From Thermococcus chitonophagus (GTDB lineage Archaea > Methanobacteriota_B > Thermococci > Thermococcales > Thermococcaceae): DNA of 64,000 nt. The notes under the pieces are model-generated. The model had not been told where the DNA came from. It did not search any database and saw nothing but the letters and a program-made list of their open reading frames with translations. Shown piece after piece: positions 35,237 through 43,278 of the stretch (position 1 is its first letter; every line of letters begins with the position of its first letter). The translations under genes were made by a program, and so were the position numbers. Where the stretch lies: NCBI RefSeq assembly GCF_002214605.1, contig NZ_CP015193.1, positions 910,978 through 974,977 on the forward strand, in the 5' to 3' direction.

Positions 35237-35540
35237 ATTTGGTCTCTTCAACCAGCCACTTCAGATACTCCTCGTTTACGTCTTCCACTTTTATCTTTAT
35301 TATCGCCGGAACCGTGTAAGGATGCAACTCCTTAAGCCTTCTCCTCACTTCATCCCAGAGCTCATCCTTTGTCTTCAGGATTGCTCCTACTTCTTTGTCC
35401 TCCTCTATCTTCCCCTGCCACCAGTAGAAGGCCTTGTGCTCCCTTAAGTTAGCACAGGCAATCAGCCTCTCCTCTAGCAGAGCCTTCACGGCTTTATCAG
35501 CGCTCTCCCAATCTGGAAAGGTCGTGTAGACGATTATCAT
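35235..35540 (-). CDS. cutA: Divalent-cation tolerance protein CutA
   Basis: The 101-residue protein matches the small trimeric CutA1 family along its length: MIIVYTTFPDWESADKAVKA, ERLIACANL, FYWWQGKIEEDKEV, ILKTKDELWDEV and HPYTVPAIIKI. CutA binds metal ions such as copper and forms very stable trimers in Pyrococcus. Its ATG overlaps the stop of the NMD3-like gene by four bases, so it is second in that operon. A C/D box sRNA follows at once on the same strand. Confidence 0.95.
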   Translation of the reverse strand: MIIVYTTFPDWESADKAVKALLEERLIACANLREHKAFYWWQGKIEEDKEVGAILKTKDELWDEVRRRLKELHPYTVPAIIKIKVEDVNEEYLKWLVEETK

Positions 35541-36700
35541 TCTCCACCCTCCTTCTCCTTTATGTATAACCTGCCCTTAACCTTCACTATCTTATACACC
35601 TCACCATCTTCAAGCTTTTCCTTGGGCTTCCTAACCTCGAAGGTCTCGTAAGTCTCCATGTCCATGAACTGAGCTTCGGTTGGAGTTTGACCCATAAGCA
35701 GTGCCTTCCTCTCCTCGTGCTCCGCTAAGTCAATTTTTTCCCTCTTTACCGTCTTCCAGTCGAAGTGGTCGCTCTCCCAAGTTTCGAGGTTTTTGAGCCT
35801 CATGCCCTTTCCGTCAACACTCTCCACCCTATACACCCTTCCATGCCTATCCTCGACTACATCGCCCTTCCTAAACTTGGGAAGTCTGATGGTAACGCTG
35901 GTTCTGTACACTTCTTTACTTGTCTGCCTGTCAAGACCAACTAGTTCGTAGGCCTCGCTTATAACTCCGCCGTACTTCTCCCTTATCGCATTAGCGAGCT
36001 TTCTTGCAGCACTCGTTGAGCCCATATAGAAGTCTATTCCCTCCTCCTTCTCTATGGTGTCCTGTATGAAGCCCATCCTGTCCCTCTGCATTATCTCATC
36101 AACCTTCTCCTGAACGAGCTTTGTTATCTCTTCCCTCTCCTCTTTCGTAAACTCCCTGTCCTCAACCCTAACCTGCAGAATTGCCTCATAGTAGCCGGCG
36201 AGGAACTTTTGGCACCTTGGACAGACGGTCTGCCTTATGTAAACCGTCGTTGTTACAGTTTCATCGTGAGGTTCAACCTGAAGCTCGTGTATCCTAGCTT
36301 TGACCCTTATCTCGTACACTATTATTGCGGGAAAGTGCTCTATGTGGTAGTCGAGAACCCTAAAGGCCACGAAGGCCTTTCCCACCGGTATCTCCTCTAC
36401 TTCCTCGAGCTCTTCCCAGTCAACGACGTCAAATTCCCTAACCTTGTCTAGAGAATCCTCTATGGCCTCGAGGAGGGCATTTTCAGCAACTTCAAATATT
36501 AATGCATCAAGTTCATAATTCTGAGGATCAATCCAGACTCCCCTCTTCTTGTAACTCCCACAGTTCTGGCAGAGCTCAGTATTTATCTCGCCGGGCAGTA
36601 GGAGAATTGGGTTCTCCTTTCTAAAGCACACTTGACAGAGTCCGTTGATGAGAGGGCCTCCCTCTTCCTCGCTTATCCCGCAACGGTAACAGAACCTCAT
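35537..36700 (-). CDS. NMD3-family ribosomal export/biogenesis protein homologue
   Basis: A 387-residue archaeal NMD3 protein. The N-terminus has four CxxC zinc motifs (CYRCG, CQVC, CQNCG, CPRCQ), followed by the conserved NMD3 body with YMGSTSAARKLANAI and a C-terminal OB/SH3-like part (FRKGDVVEDRHGRVYRVESV). In eukaryotes NMD3 escorts the 60S subunit; in archaea it is thought to act in 50S maturation. ATG 36700 follows GGGTGCGAGAG. It is co-transcribed with cutA. Confidence 0.92.
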   Translation of the reverse strand: MRFCYRCGISEEEGGPLINGLCQVCFRKENPILLLPGEINTELCQNCGSYKKRGVWIDPQNYELDALIFEVAENALLEAIEDSLDKVREFDVVDWEELEEVEEIPVGKAFVAFRVLDYHIEHFPAIIVYEIRVKARIHELQVEPHDETVTTTVYIRQTVCPRCQKFLAGYYEAILQVRVEDREFTKEEREEITKLVQEKVDEIMQRDRMGFIQDTIEKEEGIDFYMGSTSAARKLANAIREKYGGVISEAYELVGLDRQTSKEVYRTSVTIRLPKFRKGDVVEDRHGRVYRVESVDGKGMRLKNLETWESDHFDWKTVKREKIDLAEHEERKALLMGQTPTEAQFMDMETYETFEVRKPKEKLEDGEVYKIVKVKGRLYIKEKEGGE

Positions 36701-36740
36701 CTCTCGCACCCATAGAGGAATTCCGTGTGGGATTAAAAGG

Positions 36741-37544
36741 TTATCCTCCCAACTTAAGCTCTACCCAGTTCTCCTTCTTCCCTTTGAGGATCGTGACTAG
36801 GCCCTTCCTCTCGAGCCTCTTGAACATCCTCCATGCTGTTGTCTTTGGAATACCTATGGCCTCCCTAACTTCCGCCTGACTGCACCTTCCGCCCCTGTTG
36901 AAAATGTAGAGGAGAGCCCTCCTCTCTTCGTCCGTTAAATCCAGCCCATTAAGCATTTCCTCGAATTCCTCTCTCGTGATAGATTTACCCCTCCCCTTCA
37001 TGAGGTGCAATCCCATGACAATTGCCAAGATTACCGGAGCTAGTAAAAAGTATATCCACCGATTCTCCTTAGCCTCCTCATGGGGCAAAGTATAGGAGAT
37101 GCTCTGATTCCCTGGGGGCATCTCTATTGTGTTTCCGGCTATCTTGAGGGGAATGTCACTTAGGTCAACTATTATTGAGCCCTTTGGAAGGACGACCGTA
37201 AAGGGAGAATCAAGGGAGACGTTTAAAGTCCACACAACCCCCTTTTTGCTGGTTAAGTCGGGGGTGTAGTAAGTCACCCCAACTAAATGAGCGTCCCCAG
37301 GGTAAATGATCATGGAAGAATTGGAAACGGTAAACTGGAGGGGGTTTCCATTTTCATCCTCTACAACTATATCCTCGTAGTGCTCTCCAAGTATTGGAAC
37401 TACAACTTGGGTAGAATAGTTAGAGGGAGTTATCTCGTACTCAACCTTAACGTACCCATCGGGGTAAACGGTTAAAGAGACAAGCTGAGCGCTAACCGGA
37501 AAGAGAAGGAGCGAAAAGGTAAAGAAGGCGAGGAGATTTTTCAC
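36741..37544 (-). CDS. Membrane-anchored winged-helix transcription regulator (paralogue)
   Basis: The 267-residue protein has the same plan as the one at 29614-30468: signal anchor, beta-rich outside domain (SLTVYPDGYVKVEYEITPSNY, with a shared VPILGE segment), a transmembrane helix (about 170-186: WIYFLLAPVILAIVMGL) and a cytoplasmic winged helix with CSQAEVREAIGIPKTTAWRM and FKRLERKGLVTILKG. GTG 37544 overlaps the stop of the upstream coiled-coil gene. The two outside domains differ much more than the DNA-binding halves, which suggests different signals and similar DNA sites. Confidence 0.82.
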   Translation of the reverse strand: MKNLLAFFTFSLLLFPVSAQLVSLTVYPDGYVKVEYEITPSNYSTQVVVPILGEHYEDIVVEDENGNPLQFTVSNSSMIIYPGDAHLVGVTYYTPDLTSKKGVVWTLNVSLDSPFTVVLPKGSIIVDLSDIPLKIAGNTIEMPPGNQSISYTLPHEEAKENRWIYFLLAPVILAIVMGLHLMKGRGKSITREEFEEMLNGLDLTDEERRALLYIFNRGGRCSQAEVREAIGIPKTTAWRMFKRLERKGLVTILKGKKENWVELKLGG

Positions 37545-38638
37545 TTATTCATCCCCCCGTGCTCGGCTATGAACCTCTCAACCCTGCTTAGGAGATCCTG
37601 GGCTACTGTGAAGTGGGCTCTTGCCTCCATTGGCCTACCCTTCTTGAGCAGCCTTAAGCCCACCATGACCTCCTGGGTCGCGACTTTAAGCTGAACCTCT
37701 GGAACCCTCGTATCGATCCCCTTCTCTCTCAGCCTCTGTAGGGCTATGTGACAGCGCTCTATCCTCTCCCTGAGATCCCTCAAGCTAGCCTTTCCGTGAG
37801 TTATCATCCTCACGGTTCTCTGGAACTTCTCTATAGTTTCTCTGTTTTCCTCGATGACCTTTAGGGCATCCTGCCACTTGCCCTGATCCGCCAGGCTCTT
37901 GACTTCCTCGTACACCTCCTTAAAGGCAGTTAACGTGGCGTTCAGCTCTGGATGACCATTATTTGCCGCCCTCTCAACGATCTCAATTCCTCTCCCCCCT
38001 CTCTCTAGGAACATCCTGACTATCTTGTCGGCATTCGCGTAAGCTAATTCCCTCCTGACCTTCCTCAATTCTTCATCAAGCTGGGTCTTTTTCTCCCTCG
38101 CAACCTTCAAGTCCTCCCTAGCCTTTTCATAGTCCTTAGCCTTTATGTCCTCAAGCACAGCCTTGTAGGCTTCCCTGGTCTCGTTGAAGAGCCTAGTCAG
38201 ATTTGACACATCTATTCCCTCTTCCTGGGCAAGGGCAATTGTTCTGTTAACGAACCTGAAGTACTCCAGCGTCCTCTCAACCTCAAACCTCAAGTCCTGA
38301 TACCTTGATTTTGCCTCCCTTAGAGTGGAGAGAACGGCCTTATAGTGGCGCATCGCCAGCAGGGAGTAAGTTACGGCCTTTTCATAATCCCCAGCATCGT
38401 ACGCGTTCATTGCTTCCTTCTTGTAATTTTCGGCTATTTCATAGTTCTCAAGGGTGGCATTGTTCAGCTTATCCTTTATCGGCTCTACTTTGTCTTCAAC
38501 GAACTTGCTTAGCCTCCCAAGGTTCTTAATTAGGGAGGTGGCTAGTTCCTGTTCCTCATTGTTAGTCTGGGCTATGGTTAAAGGTACTGCACTTGCAAGC
38601 AACAGCAGGCCTATGAGTAGGGGGAGCACCTTCCTCAT
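37541..38638 (-). CDS. Exported coiled-coil protein (paralogue of the 28667-29617 product)
   Basis: The 365-residue product has a signal peptide (MRKVLPLLIGLLLLASAVPL, then TIAQ) and long charged helices with many heptad-like stretches such as YEKAREDLKVAREKKTQLDE. It has the same place before a membrane-anchored regulator as its counterpart at 28667, and the same GTGA overlap. ATG 38638 follows GGTGATGGGC, so the longer in-frame start at 38665 is not favoured. The role as extracytoplasmic partner of the regulator is inferred. Confidence 0.78.
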   Translation of the reverse strand: MRKVLPLLIGLLLLASAVPLTIAQTNNEEQELATSLIKNLGRLSKFVEDKVEPIKDKLNNATLENYEIAENYKKEAMNAYDAGDYEKAVTYSLLAMRHYKAVLSTLREAKSRYQDLRFEVERTLEYFRFVNRTIALAQEEGIDVSNLTRLFNETREAYKAVLEDIKAKDYEKAREDLKVAREKKTQLDEELRKVRRELAYANADKIVRMFLERGGRGIEIVERAANNGHPELNATLTAFKEVYEEVKSLADQGKWQDALKVIEENRETIEKFQRTVRMITHGKASLRDLRERIERCHIALQRLREKGIDTRVPEVQLKVATQEVMVGLRLLKKGRPMEARAHFTVAQDLLSRVERFIAEHGGMNK

Positions 38639-38667
38639 GCCCATCACCATACTATAGGCTACCACCC

Positions 38668-38702
38668 TTATATTTGAGGATCCCCATGGAACGTTCGTTC
38701 CA
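38668..38702 (-). promoter_or_regulatory. Promoter of the coiled-coil/regulator operon with inverted repeat
   Basis: The minus strand has an AT-rich TATA-like element AAATATAAGG (about 38668-38677). Directly upstream of it is a near-perfect inverted repeat TGGAAC-GTTC-GTTCCA (38687-38702). Its place just upstream of the TATA/BRE suits an activator. The membrane-anchored regulator encoded in the same operon is the first candidate to bind it. Confidence 0.45.
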
Positions 38703-38855
38703 CATGGTTCCTTCCAAAAAGGAGATTGACACCGAGCGAGAACTAATGGATATGAAGGTTATAGATATCAAAAACGTGAAGAGGTGCTATGGAGGTGCTA
38801 GAAGCTGGGTTAATGCCGACCGATGAAAAAGGAAGAAGGGACGTGCCAAGCCCTC

Positions 38856-39175
38856 ATGGTTTTGCCAATTAAAAGCTGGCTTTTCCTCCTCTACAGGTTC
38901 CTCCTAGTTTTCCTAGCTACCTTCCTTCTTACCCCGATATCTTCCGGAATCCTGGGATTGAAGTTCCGAGGATTCTTCCAGTGTTGTTGATCATGGACAG
39001 GGTTTATGGGCTGATACTCATGAAGTTCTCAAACTCAAGGATGCAGGCCGTGACTTTGGCAAAGGTCTTCGGGTGGTTGCATGAGATGTTTCTAAACCAG
39101 GGAAATACGTTAATAGCATTGGCCATCCACGTATTATGGGTATTTGCCCTCGTGTTCATTAGCAGGACTAGTTAA
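38856..39175 (+). pseudogene. Frameshifted small membrane protein gene
   Basis: From ATG 38856 a frame of 45 codons encodes a hydrophobic segment (SWLFLLYRFLLVFLATFLL, then TPISSGILGLKF) and stops at 38991. A second frame, shifted by one base and overlapping it, continues with MDRVYGLILMKFSNSRMQAV and a last hydrophobic stretch IALAIHVLWVFALVFIS to a stop at 39175. Joined, they give a plausible membrane protein of about 105 residues. The family is unknown. The region 38703-38855 before it and 39176-39295 after it show nothing I can name. Confidence 0.5.
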
Positions 39176-39295
39176 TTTAAAATGGTAAAAGTTCAGTAAA
39201 CCACAATTAACTAGCAAATCAGGTAGAACACATGCTTCATGCGAAAACTGCAGGGAAATTCCACTAATGCTTTAAATGAATGAAAGAAAAGGAAA

Positions 39296-39946
39296 TCACT
39301 CAAGCTTTTTGTAGCAGAACCACCAGTCGTAGCACTCGATCTCGCCCTTGGCCTTAGCCTCTTCCCTCTGCTTCTTCTCCTCCACGGTGCTGGCCGGTGG
39401 GATGATTACCTTGTCCCCGATGAGCTCGTTGTTCGGCCACTTGTGTGGAAGTGCAACTCCCTTCTCCGTGCTTATCTTGAGGGCCTTAACCAGTCTGAGT
39501 ATCTCGTCCCAGTCCCTGCCGACTTCCGCTGGGTAGTAAACTATGGCCCTTATTACTCCCTTGTCGTCAACGACAAAGACTGCCCTAGCTGTGATCGTTG
39601 CACCGCTCGGGATCATGCCGAGCTTCTCGGCAAGCTCTCCCCTGTCATCGGCTATAACCGGGAAGTCGATCTCGACACCGAGGTTGTCCTTTATCCACTC
39701 CATCCACTTAATGTGGGCGAAAACTTGGTCAACGCTGAGCCCTATTGGTTCGACGCCAAGCTTCCTGAACTCCTCAACCCTCTTCTGCATTGCATAGAAC
39801 TCGGTCGTACAGACGGGGGTGAAATCAGCTGGGTGGCTGAAGAGGACGAACCACTTGCCCTGCCTCGCGAAGTAGTCGGGCAACTTAATTACCCCGTGGG
39901 TGGTCTTTACCTCAACTTCTGGGAACTTTTCTCCTATCACTACCAT
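39296..39946 (-). CDS. Thiol peroxiredoxin (archaeal 1-Cys/2-Cys Prx6 type)
   Basis: The 216-residue protein is the size of the well-known Pyrococcus/Aeropyrum peroxiredoxins. The peroxidatic cysteine is Cys46 in FTPVCTTEF, and the C-terminal arm carries Cys205 and Cys211 in ECYDWWFCY. It reduces hydrogen peroxide and organic peroxides in the cytoplasm and forms decamers. ATG 39946 follows GGAGGAGATCGAA; an in-frame start 84 bases upstream lies inside the promoter. The promoter carries an unusual three-part operator. Confidence 0.95.
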   Translation of the reverse strand: MVVIGEKFPEVEVKTTHGVIKLPDYFARQGKWFVLFSHPADFTPVCTTEFYAMQKRVEEFRKLGVEPIGLSVDQVFAHIKWMEWIKDNLGVEIDFPVIADDRGELAEKLGMIPSGATITARAVFVVDDKGVIRAIVYYPAEVGRDWDEILRLVKALKISTEKGVALPHKWPNNELIGDKVIIPPASTVEEKKQREEAKAKGEIECYDWWFCYKKLE

Positions 39947-39967
39947 TTCGATCTCCTCCTTGTTTTT

Positions 39968-40012
39968 GTTCTCGATACGAACTAATACGGTTCGGATATA
40001 TAAACTTTTCGG
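39968..40012 (-). promoter_or_regulatory. Peroxiredoxin promoter with three helically phased half-sites
   Basis: On the minus strand a BRE/TATA element CGAAAAGTTTATATATCC covers about 39995-40012. Just downstream, over the expected transcription start, alternating half-sites GTTC (39968), GAAC (39979) and GTTC (39990) in plus-strand reading begin exactly 11 bases apart, giving two overlapping inverted repeats including CGAAC-7-GTTCG (39978-39994). A redox regulator bound there would repress until oxidised. The array is seen; the regulator is not identified. Confidence 0.55.
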
Positions 40013-40111
40013 TTTTACTATTTGAAGCACTACAAAAAGTTATTCCTAATACTTTTTATTAAAACAATGACAATGTAATTTAGTCTATTTAAAATATTTC
40101 AAGTTTGGACA

Positions 40112-40172
40112 AAAAAATATATAAGAAATAGCGTAATTACAATTATGAAAAACCATTGGGAGGGATTGGTAA
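40112..40172 (+). promoter_or_regulatory. Promoter of the cysteine-tail/ABC operon
   Basis: A TATA box AAAAATATATAAG (about 40113-40125) lies some 50 bases before the first gene, and the ribosome site GGGAGGGATTGGTAA leads to ATG 40173. The leader is AT-rich like the whole operon. No inverted repeat is obvious. Confidence 0.5.
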
Positions 40173-40622
40173 ATGAATCCTAATATAAAAATCAAGATAC
40201 TGTTTATACTTTCGGTAGTACTACTTGGAACAATGCTAGCACAAATATCAGTAATTGGGCTGTCTTTACTAACAATTGCCAAAGGTATACAGGTGCCATA
40301 CTTACTCGAGAGAGTAAGTAACGATGAAGGTATAATTTTCAGGGCAACACCACTTCTTATAGTCCTGAGCTACCTTTTTGCCGCTGTTTTGGCCAGATAT
40401 GGAATATTAACTGCTATAGGAAAAGCAAAAAATCCAGAACTTAGAGTTGTACAAGTTATAGTTCTCATTCTAGCAATATCTGTCATCGTGCTCATTTTTG
40501 GATCAATAGTAGCATGTGGTGTTGTCTGTCCGCGCTTGGCTTGTCATGGTGCCATGGAATCATGCAGTTGGAATACAGGCCTGTTTTATGTGAAATACGT
40601 ATGTAGGTGTATAGTTGGATAG
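40173..40622 (+). CDS. Hydrophobic protein with a six-cysteine C-terminal tail (possible peptide precursor)
   Basis: The 149-residue protein has three hydrophobic segments (about 8-35, 57-82, 91-114). The last runs into a compact tail holding all six cysteines: Cys115, 119, 124, 131, 144 and 146, ending CRCIVG. Six cysteines in the last 35 residues and none elsewhere suggest three disulfide bonds in a released or surface-exposed peptide. It leads an operon with a polytopic membrane protein, a membrane metalloprotease and an ABC ATPase, the company kept by bacteriocin precursors. I do not recognise the family; it could instead be a membrane subunit of the transporter. Confidence 0.7.
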   Translation: MNPNIKIKILFILSVVLLGTMLAQISVIGLSLLTIAKGIQVPYLLERVSNDEGIIFRATPLLIVLSYLFAAVLARYGILTAIGKAKNPELRVVQVIVLILAISVIVLIFGSIVACGVVCPRLACHGAMESCSWNTGLFYVKYVCRCIVG

Positions 40623-40638
40623 TTAGTGGTGACATTTT

Positions 40639-41784
40639 ATGGGCATTTTTTATATATTTCTCATATGGCTTAAACTGCTAATTAGGAAATGGAGCTACAT
40701 TGCTTTTCTGTTATTTACTTTAGGGACAGCATATATTATCAAAAAGCTTTCTCCAATTTTTGGATTAATACCAGACACTCTTGTGTTAATAAACATGATA
40801 ATCCTAACAAGTTTCATTAGTTGGATTTATTATCTTTCACATGATCCAAAAAGGATTCTCTGTATTGATATGTTGCCAATATCTGACTGGAGAGTATCTA
40901 TAGTAAGTCTACTGACTTTTCTCCCATTTCCAGTAATATTATCCATGACTGCTCCAGTCAATAGGATGTACTACGTTGTTCTCTCTATGGTTCTTTTCTT
41001 AGGCATAGCGGATAGTCCATTGTTTCTTTTATTTGGTGCTTTATTAGCTTGGGACCTCAGTCCTGTTGCTACTGCGATATTCATAGTTGCTTCAATAATA
41101 AAGATGTCCCTTAAATTGATTCCTGAGAGAAAAGTGTTGCTTATTTGGATAGGTAAGACTCCTGTAACTATTATAAATCCCCTAGTTTTGTGGCCCATAT
41201 CCTTTGTAATAGTAGGAATGCTACTAATTGGTTTAACAATTGGTAATACAGTAAAGCTCTGGGCATCTCCAATTGGAGGGGGTGTTACGTACTTTTCTCC
41301 TATATCAATAGACAAGGATAGTAAGATACTGCTACTAGGTGGTATTTTTACAGCGCTTTCTATGATCCTATCCCTCATGTTATCTCTATCTGTCTCGGCT
41401 CTCAGGTATTTGGATAACTACCTCTGGCATATAAAAATCCTCAGGGGAGTATTTAGCAGGGCTCTAATTGTAGAACTTGTGTTAAATGCCGTGGTGGGAC
41501 TTATAATGATAGCTTTGCCATACTTTATCCTTAGACTTTTTGGAATAGGTAGTTTTAGGGGAATTTCTCTTACCCTTGTGATGTCCCTGCTAGTTTCATC
41601 TGCCTTAGCTCCTTCTCCAGACAGAAAGGATTCCCTTGGAAATTTTTTGCTTGGATATATCCTCATAGGTTTTACCATACAATGGCTGAGTATTCCTGAG
41701 AAGTATATTGTACCACTACTAGCAGTTATGATTATACTATCATATTTACTCTGGTTTAAACTGAAAGAGGGGGGAAGGATATGA
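40639..41784 (+). CDS. Polytopic membrane protein, probable ABC exporter permease
   Basis: The 381-residue product has roughly ten hydrophobic segments joined by short loops and no ATPase or peptidase motif. It is 16 bases downstream of the cysteine-tail gene, has ribosome site GGTGACATTTT, and overlaps the following metalloprotease gene by four bases. As the only large membrane protein in an operon with an ABC ATPase, it is the likely permease. I see no clear similarity to a named permease family. Confidence 0.72.
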   Translation: MGIFYIFLIWLKLLIRKWSYIAFLLFTLGTAYIIKKLSPIFGLIPDTLVLINMIILTSFISWIYYLSHDPKRILCIDMLPISDWRVSIVSLLTFLPFPVILSMTAPVNRMYYVVLSMVLFLGIADSPLFLLFGALLAWDLSPVATAIFIVASIIKMSLKLIPERKVLLIWIGKTPVTIINPLVLWPISFVIVGMLLIGLTIGNTVKLWASPIGGGVTYFSPISIDKDSKILLLGGIFTALSMILSLMLSLSVSALRYLDNYLWHIKILRGVFSRALIVELVLNAVVGLIMIALPYFILRLFGIGSFRGISLTLVMSLLVSSALAPSPDRKDSLGNFLLGYILIGFTIQWLSIPEKYIVPLLAVMIILSYLLWFKLKEGGRI

Positions 41785-42188
41785 GGTTCCTTGAATTTAC
41801 AAGAATTGTTGTAAAAGCCCTCCTAAGAGTGTTTCTTGGAGTAGGATTGATAATACTAGCAGGAGCAATTTTATTGGGCAAACTAAAGTGCCTTATTAAC
41901 AGCTCATTGAACCTGGGAATCTTTGTCTCAATATTTCTAATGGTATACCTTCACGAAGTTGGTCACTACATTCCACTAAGACATCGAAAAATTGATGTTA
42001 AAAGAGAAGGCATTGGCATTAGGATATCAACAACCCCTCCAGTACCCCCTTCCGCTATCTTCCTTAGTGCCCTCCTACCGTTACTTGTTGCAGTAGGATT
42101 TAGCCTGATATTCAAGAACTGGATATTCATAGTACTATGGTTGGCAGTTGGAGCTATGACCCTTATAGATGCTGTGGAGGTGATATGA
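41781..42188 (+). CDS. Small membrane metalloprotease-like protein (HEVGH, M50-like)
   Basis: The 135-residue protein has four hydrophobic segments. The second contains MVYLHEVGHYIPL, with the zinc-binding HExxH at residues 58-62, within the membrane as in site-2 proteases. Near the C-terminus, TLIDAVEV (Asp130) could supply the third zinc ligand in the place of the LDG motif. Such minimal M50 proteins cleave leader peptides or membrane-bound precursors. YydH of Bacillus, encoded with an ABC transporter and a peptide, is a comparable case. It overlaps the permease gene and touches the ATPase gene. Confidence 0.72.
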   Translation: MRFLEFTRIVVKALLRVFLGVGLIILAGAILLGKLKCLINSSLNLGIFVSIFLMVYLHEVGHYIPLRHRKIDVKREGIGIRISTTPPVPPSAIFLSALLPLLVAVGFSLIFKNWIFIVLWLAVGAMTLIDAVEVI

Positions 42189-42815
42189 ATGCTGGAGATA
42201 GAGAACCTTGTTGCAGGTTATGGTAAAGTACCTATTATAGGTCCAATAAGCTTACGAGTAAATCACGGTGAAGTTATAGTGCTTTGGGGTCCCAACGGAA
42301 CAGGAAAAACAACGCTCTTAAGGACTATAGCATCATTATTAAAACCTCTAGAGGGGAGTATAATTCTAGATGGAAAACCAATATCAAAAGTTAAAAAAAA
42401 GATATTCCTGCTTGACGAGCGAGTTCATCTTCCAGGGAGTCTGAAAGCTATAGAATACCTAAAACTTATCGGGGCACTATATGAGAGTGATCAAATTCCA
42501 TATCAAGAGATTCTCAAGCATATAGGCATTCCGCCAAATATATTGATCTTTAACCTCTCTCAAGGCCAGAAGAGAAGACTCCAACTAGCTAGTACACTTA
42601 CAGCAGAGACGGCAGAACTTTTCTTAATTGATGATCCAACTGTAGGTCTTGACGATATTAGTGTTAAGGTTTTAATCCCATGGATCATTAAACAATTGGC
42701 AGATATGGAAAAAATAATACTCATTTCAACGAGAACAGAATTTTTGAAAGAACTATTAAAAGACGCAAGGGTCATTGATGTCACAAAATATAGTAGAGCT
42801 CTACCAAAAACCTAA
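42189..42815 (+). CDS. ABC transporter ATP-binding protein
   Basis: A 208-residue ATPase with Walker A WGPNGTGKTTLLR (about 34-46), signature NLSQGQKRRLQLAS (about 122-135) and Walker B FLIDDPTVGLD. The usual catalytic glutamate after Walker B is aspartate here (DDPT for DEPT), which may slow hydrolysis. It closes the four-gene operon and begins right after the protease stop behind GGAGGTGATATGA. With the preceding membrane protein it would export or defend against the cysteine-tail product. Confidence 0.88.
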   Translation: MLEIENLVAGYGKVPIIGPISLRVNHGEVIVLWGPNGTGKTTLLRTIASLLKPLEGSIILDGKPISKVKKKIFLLDERVHLPGSLKAIEYLKLIGALYESDQIPYQEILKHIGIPPNILIFNLSQGQKRRLQLASTLTAETAELFLIDDPTVGLDDISVKVLIPWIIKQLADMEKIILISTRTEFLKELLKDARVIDVTKYSRALPKT

Positions 42816-42916
42816 AAATAAGAATAATTAGGAAAACCAAAGGATCTTTGAAGGTTAAGGTATCCAAAGTGCATCGTAGTTCATAATTGTAAGTTATGGT
42901 CTGCAAACCCTAGCCA

Positions 42917-42987
42917 GGGCGATGAAGAGTTTAACCCCTCCTGACGGCCTCGCTCCCCGGATGAGGAGGCGGTCCCCCCTGGAGCCC
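42917..42987 (+). ncRNA. Possible degenerate C/D box sRNA
   Basis: A C-like box GCGATGA (42919-42925), a D' box CTGA (42941-42944) and a C'-like box GGATGAG (42959-42965) appear in proper order, flanked by a short terminal stem AGGGC/GCCCT. The final D box would be CTGG, which is not canonical, and the C boxes deviate too. The stretch is much richer in GC than its surroundings. This is a weak call; it may just be the leader of the gene at 43006. Confidence 0.25.
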
Positions 42988-43005
42988 TCTTCTGGAGGTG
43001 AGAAC

Positions 43006-43278
43006 GTGGAAGAGTTGAAGAGAGAAGTCCAGGAGAAGTTTGGAATTGAAGTTAAGGGAATGGACGATGCATGGAAGCTAGTTGAGTGGCTTGAGGAGAG
43101 GGGGTGGGTTGTTTACATAATCACCGCTAGGGGAAGGAAGCAGGTAGATGCTTGGCACTCGAACTATGGAACTCTCTTTGCCCAGTTCGGTGAAACTCCC
43201 AACTTCTCGAGCATACTTGAGGGTATACTGAGGGTCACCCTACTGGCGAAGAAGCTCGAGGAGGAAGGCGTTGTATGA
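43006..43278 (+). CDS. Conserved small protein of unknown function
   Basis: The 90-residue acidic protein begins MEELKREVQEKFGIEVKGMD and has tryptophans in LEERGWVVYIITARG and DAWHSNYG. I do not recognise a named family. GTG 43006 follows GGAGGTGAGAAC; a longer in-frame start at 42922 would run through a GC-rich segment that looks non-coding. It overlaps the metallo-beta-lactamase gene by four bases and probably shares its transcript. Confidence 0.75.
   Translation: MEELKREVQEKFGIEVKGMDDAWKLVEWLEERGWVVYIITARGRKQVDAWHSNYGTLFAQFGETPNFSSILEGILRVTLLAKKLEEEGVV

Noticed and set aside
39443-39985. 180-codon open frame opposite the peroxiredoxin gene
   Set aside because: The peroxiredoxin is unmistakable on the other strand, and the antisense frame runs through its promoter.
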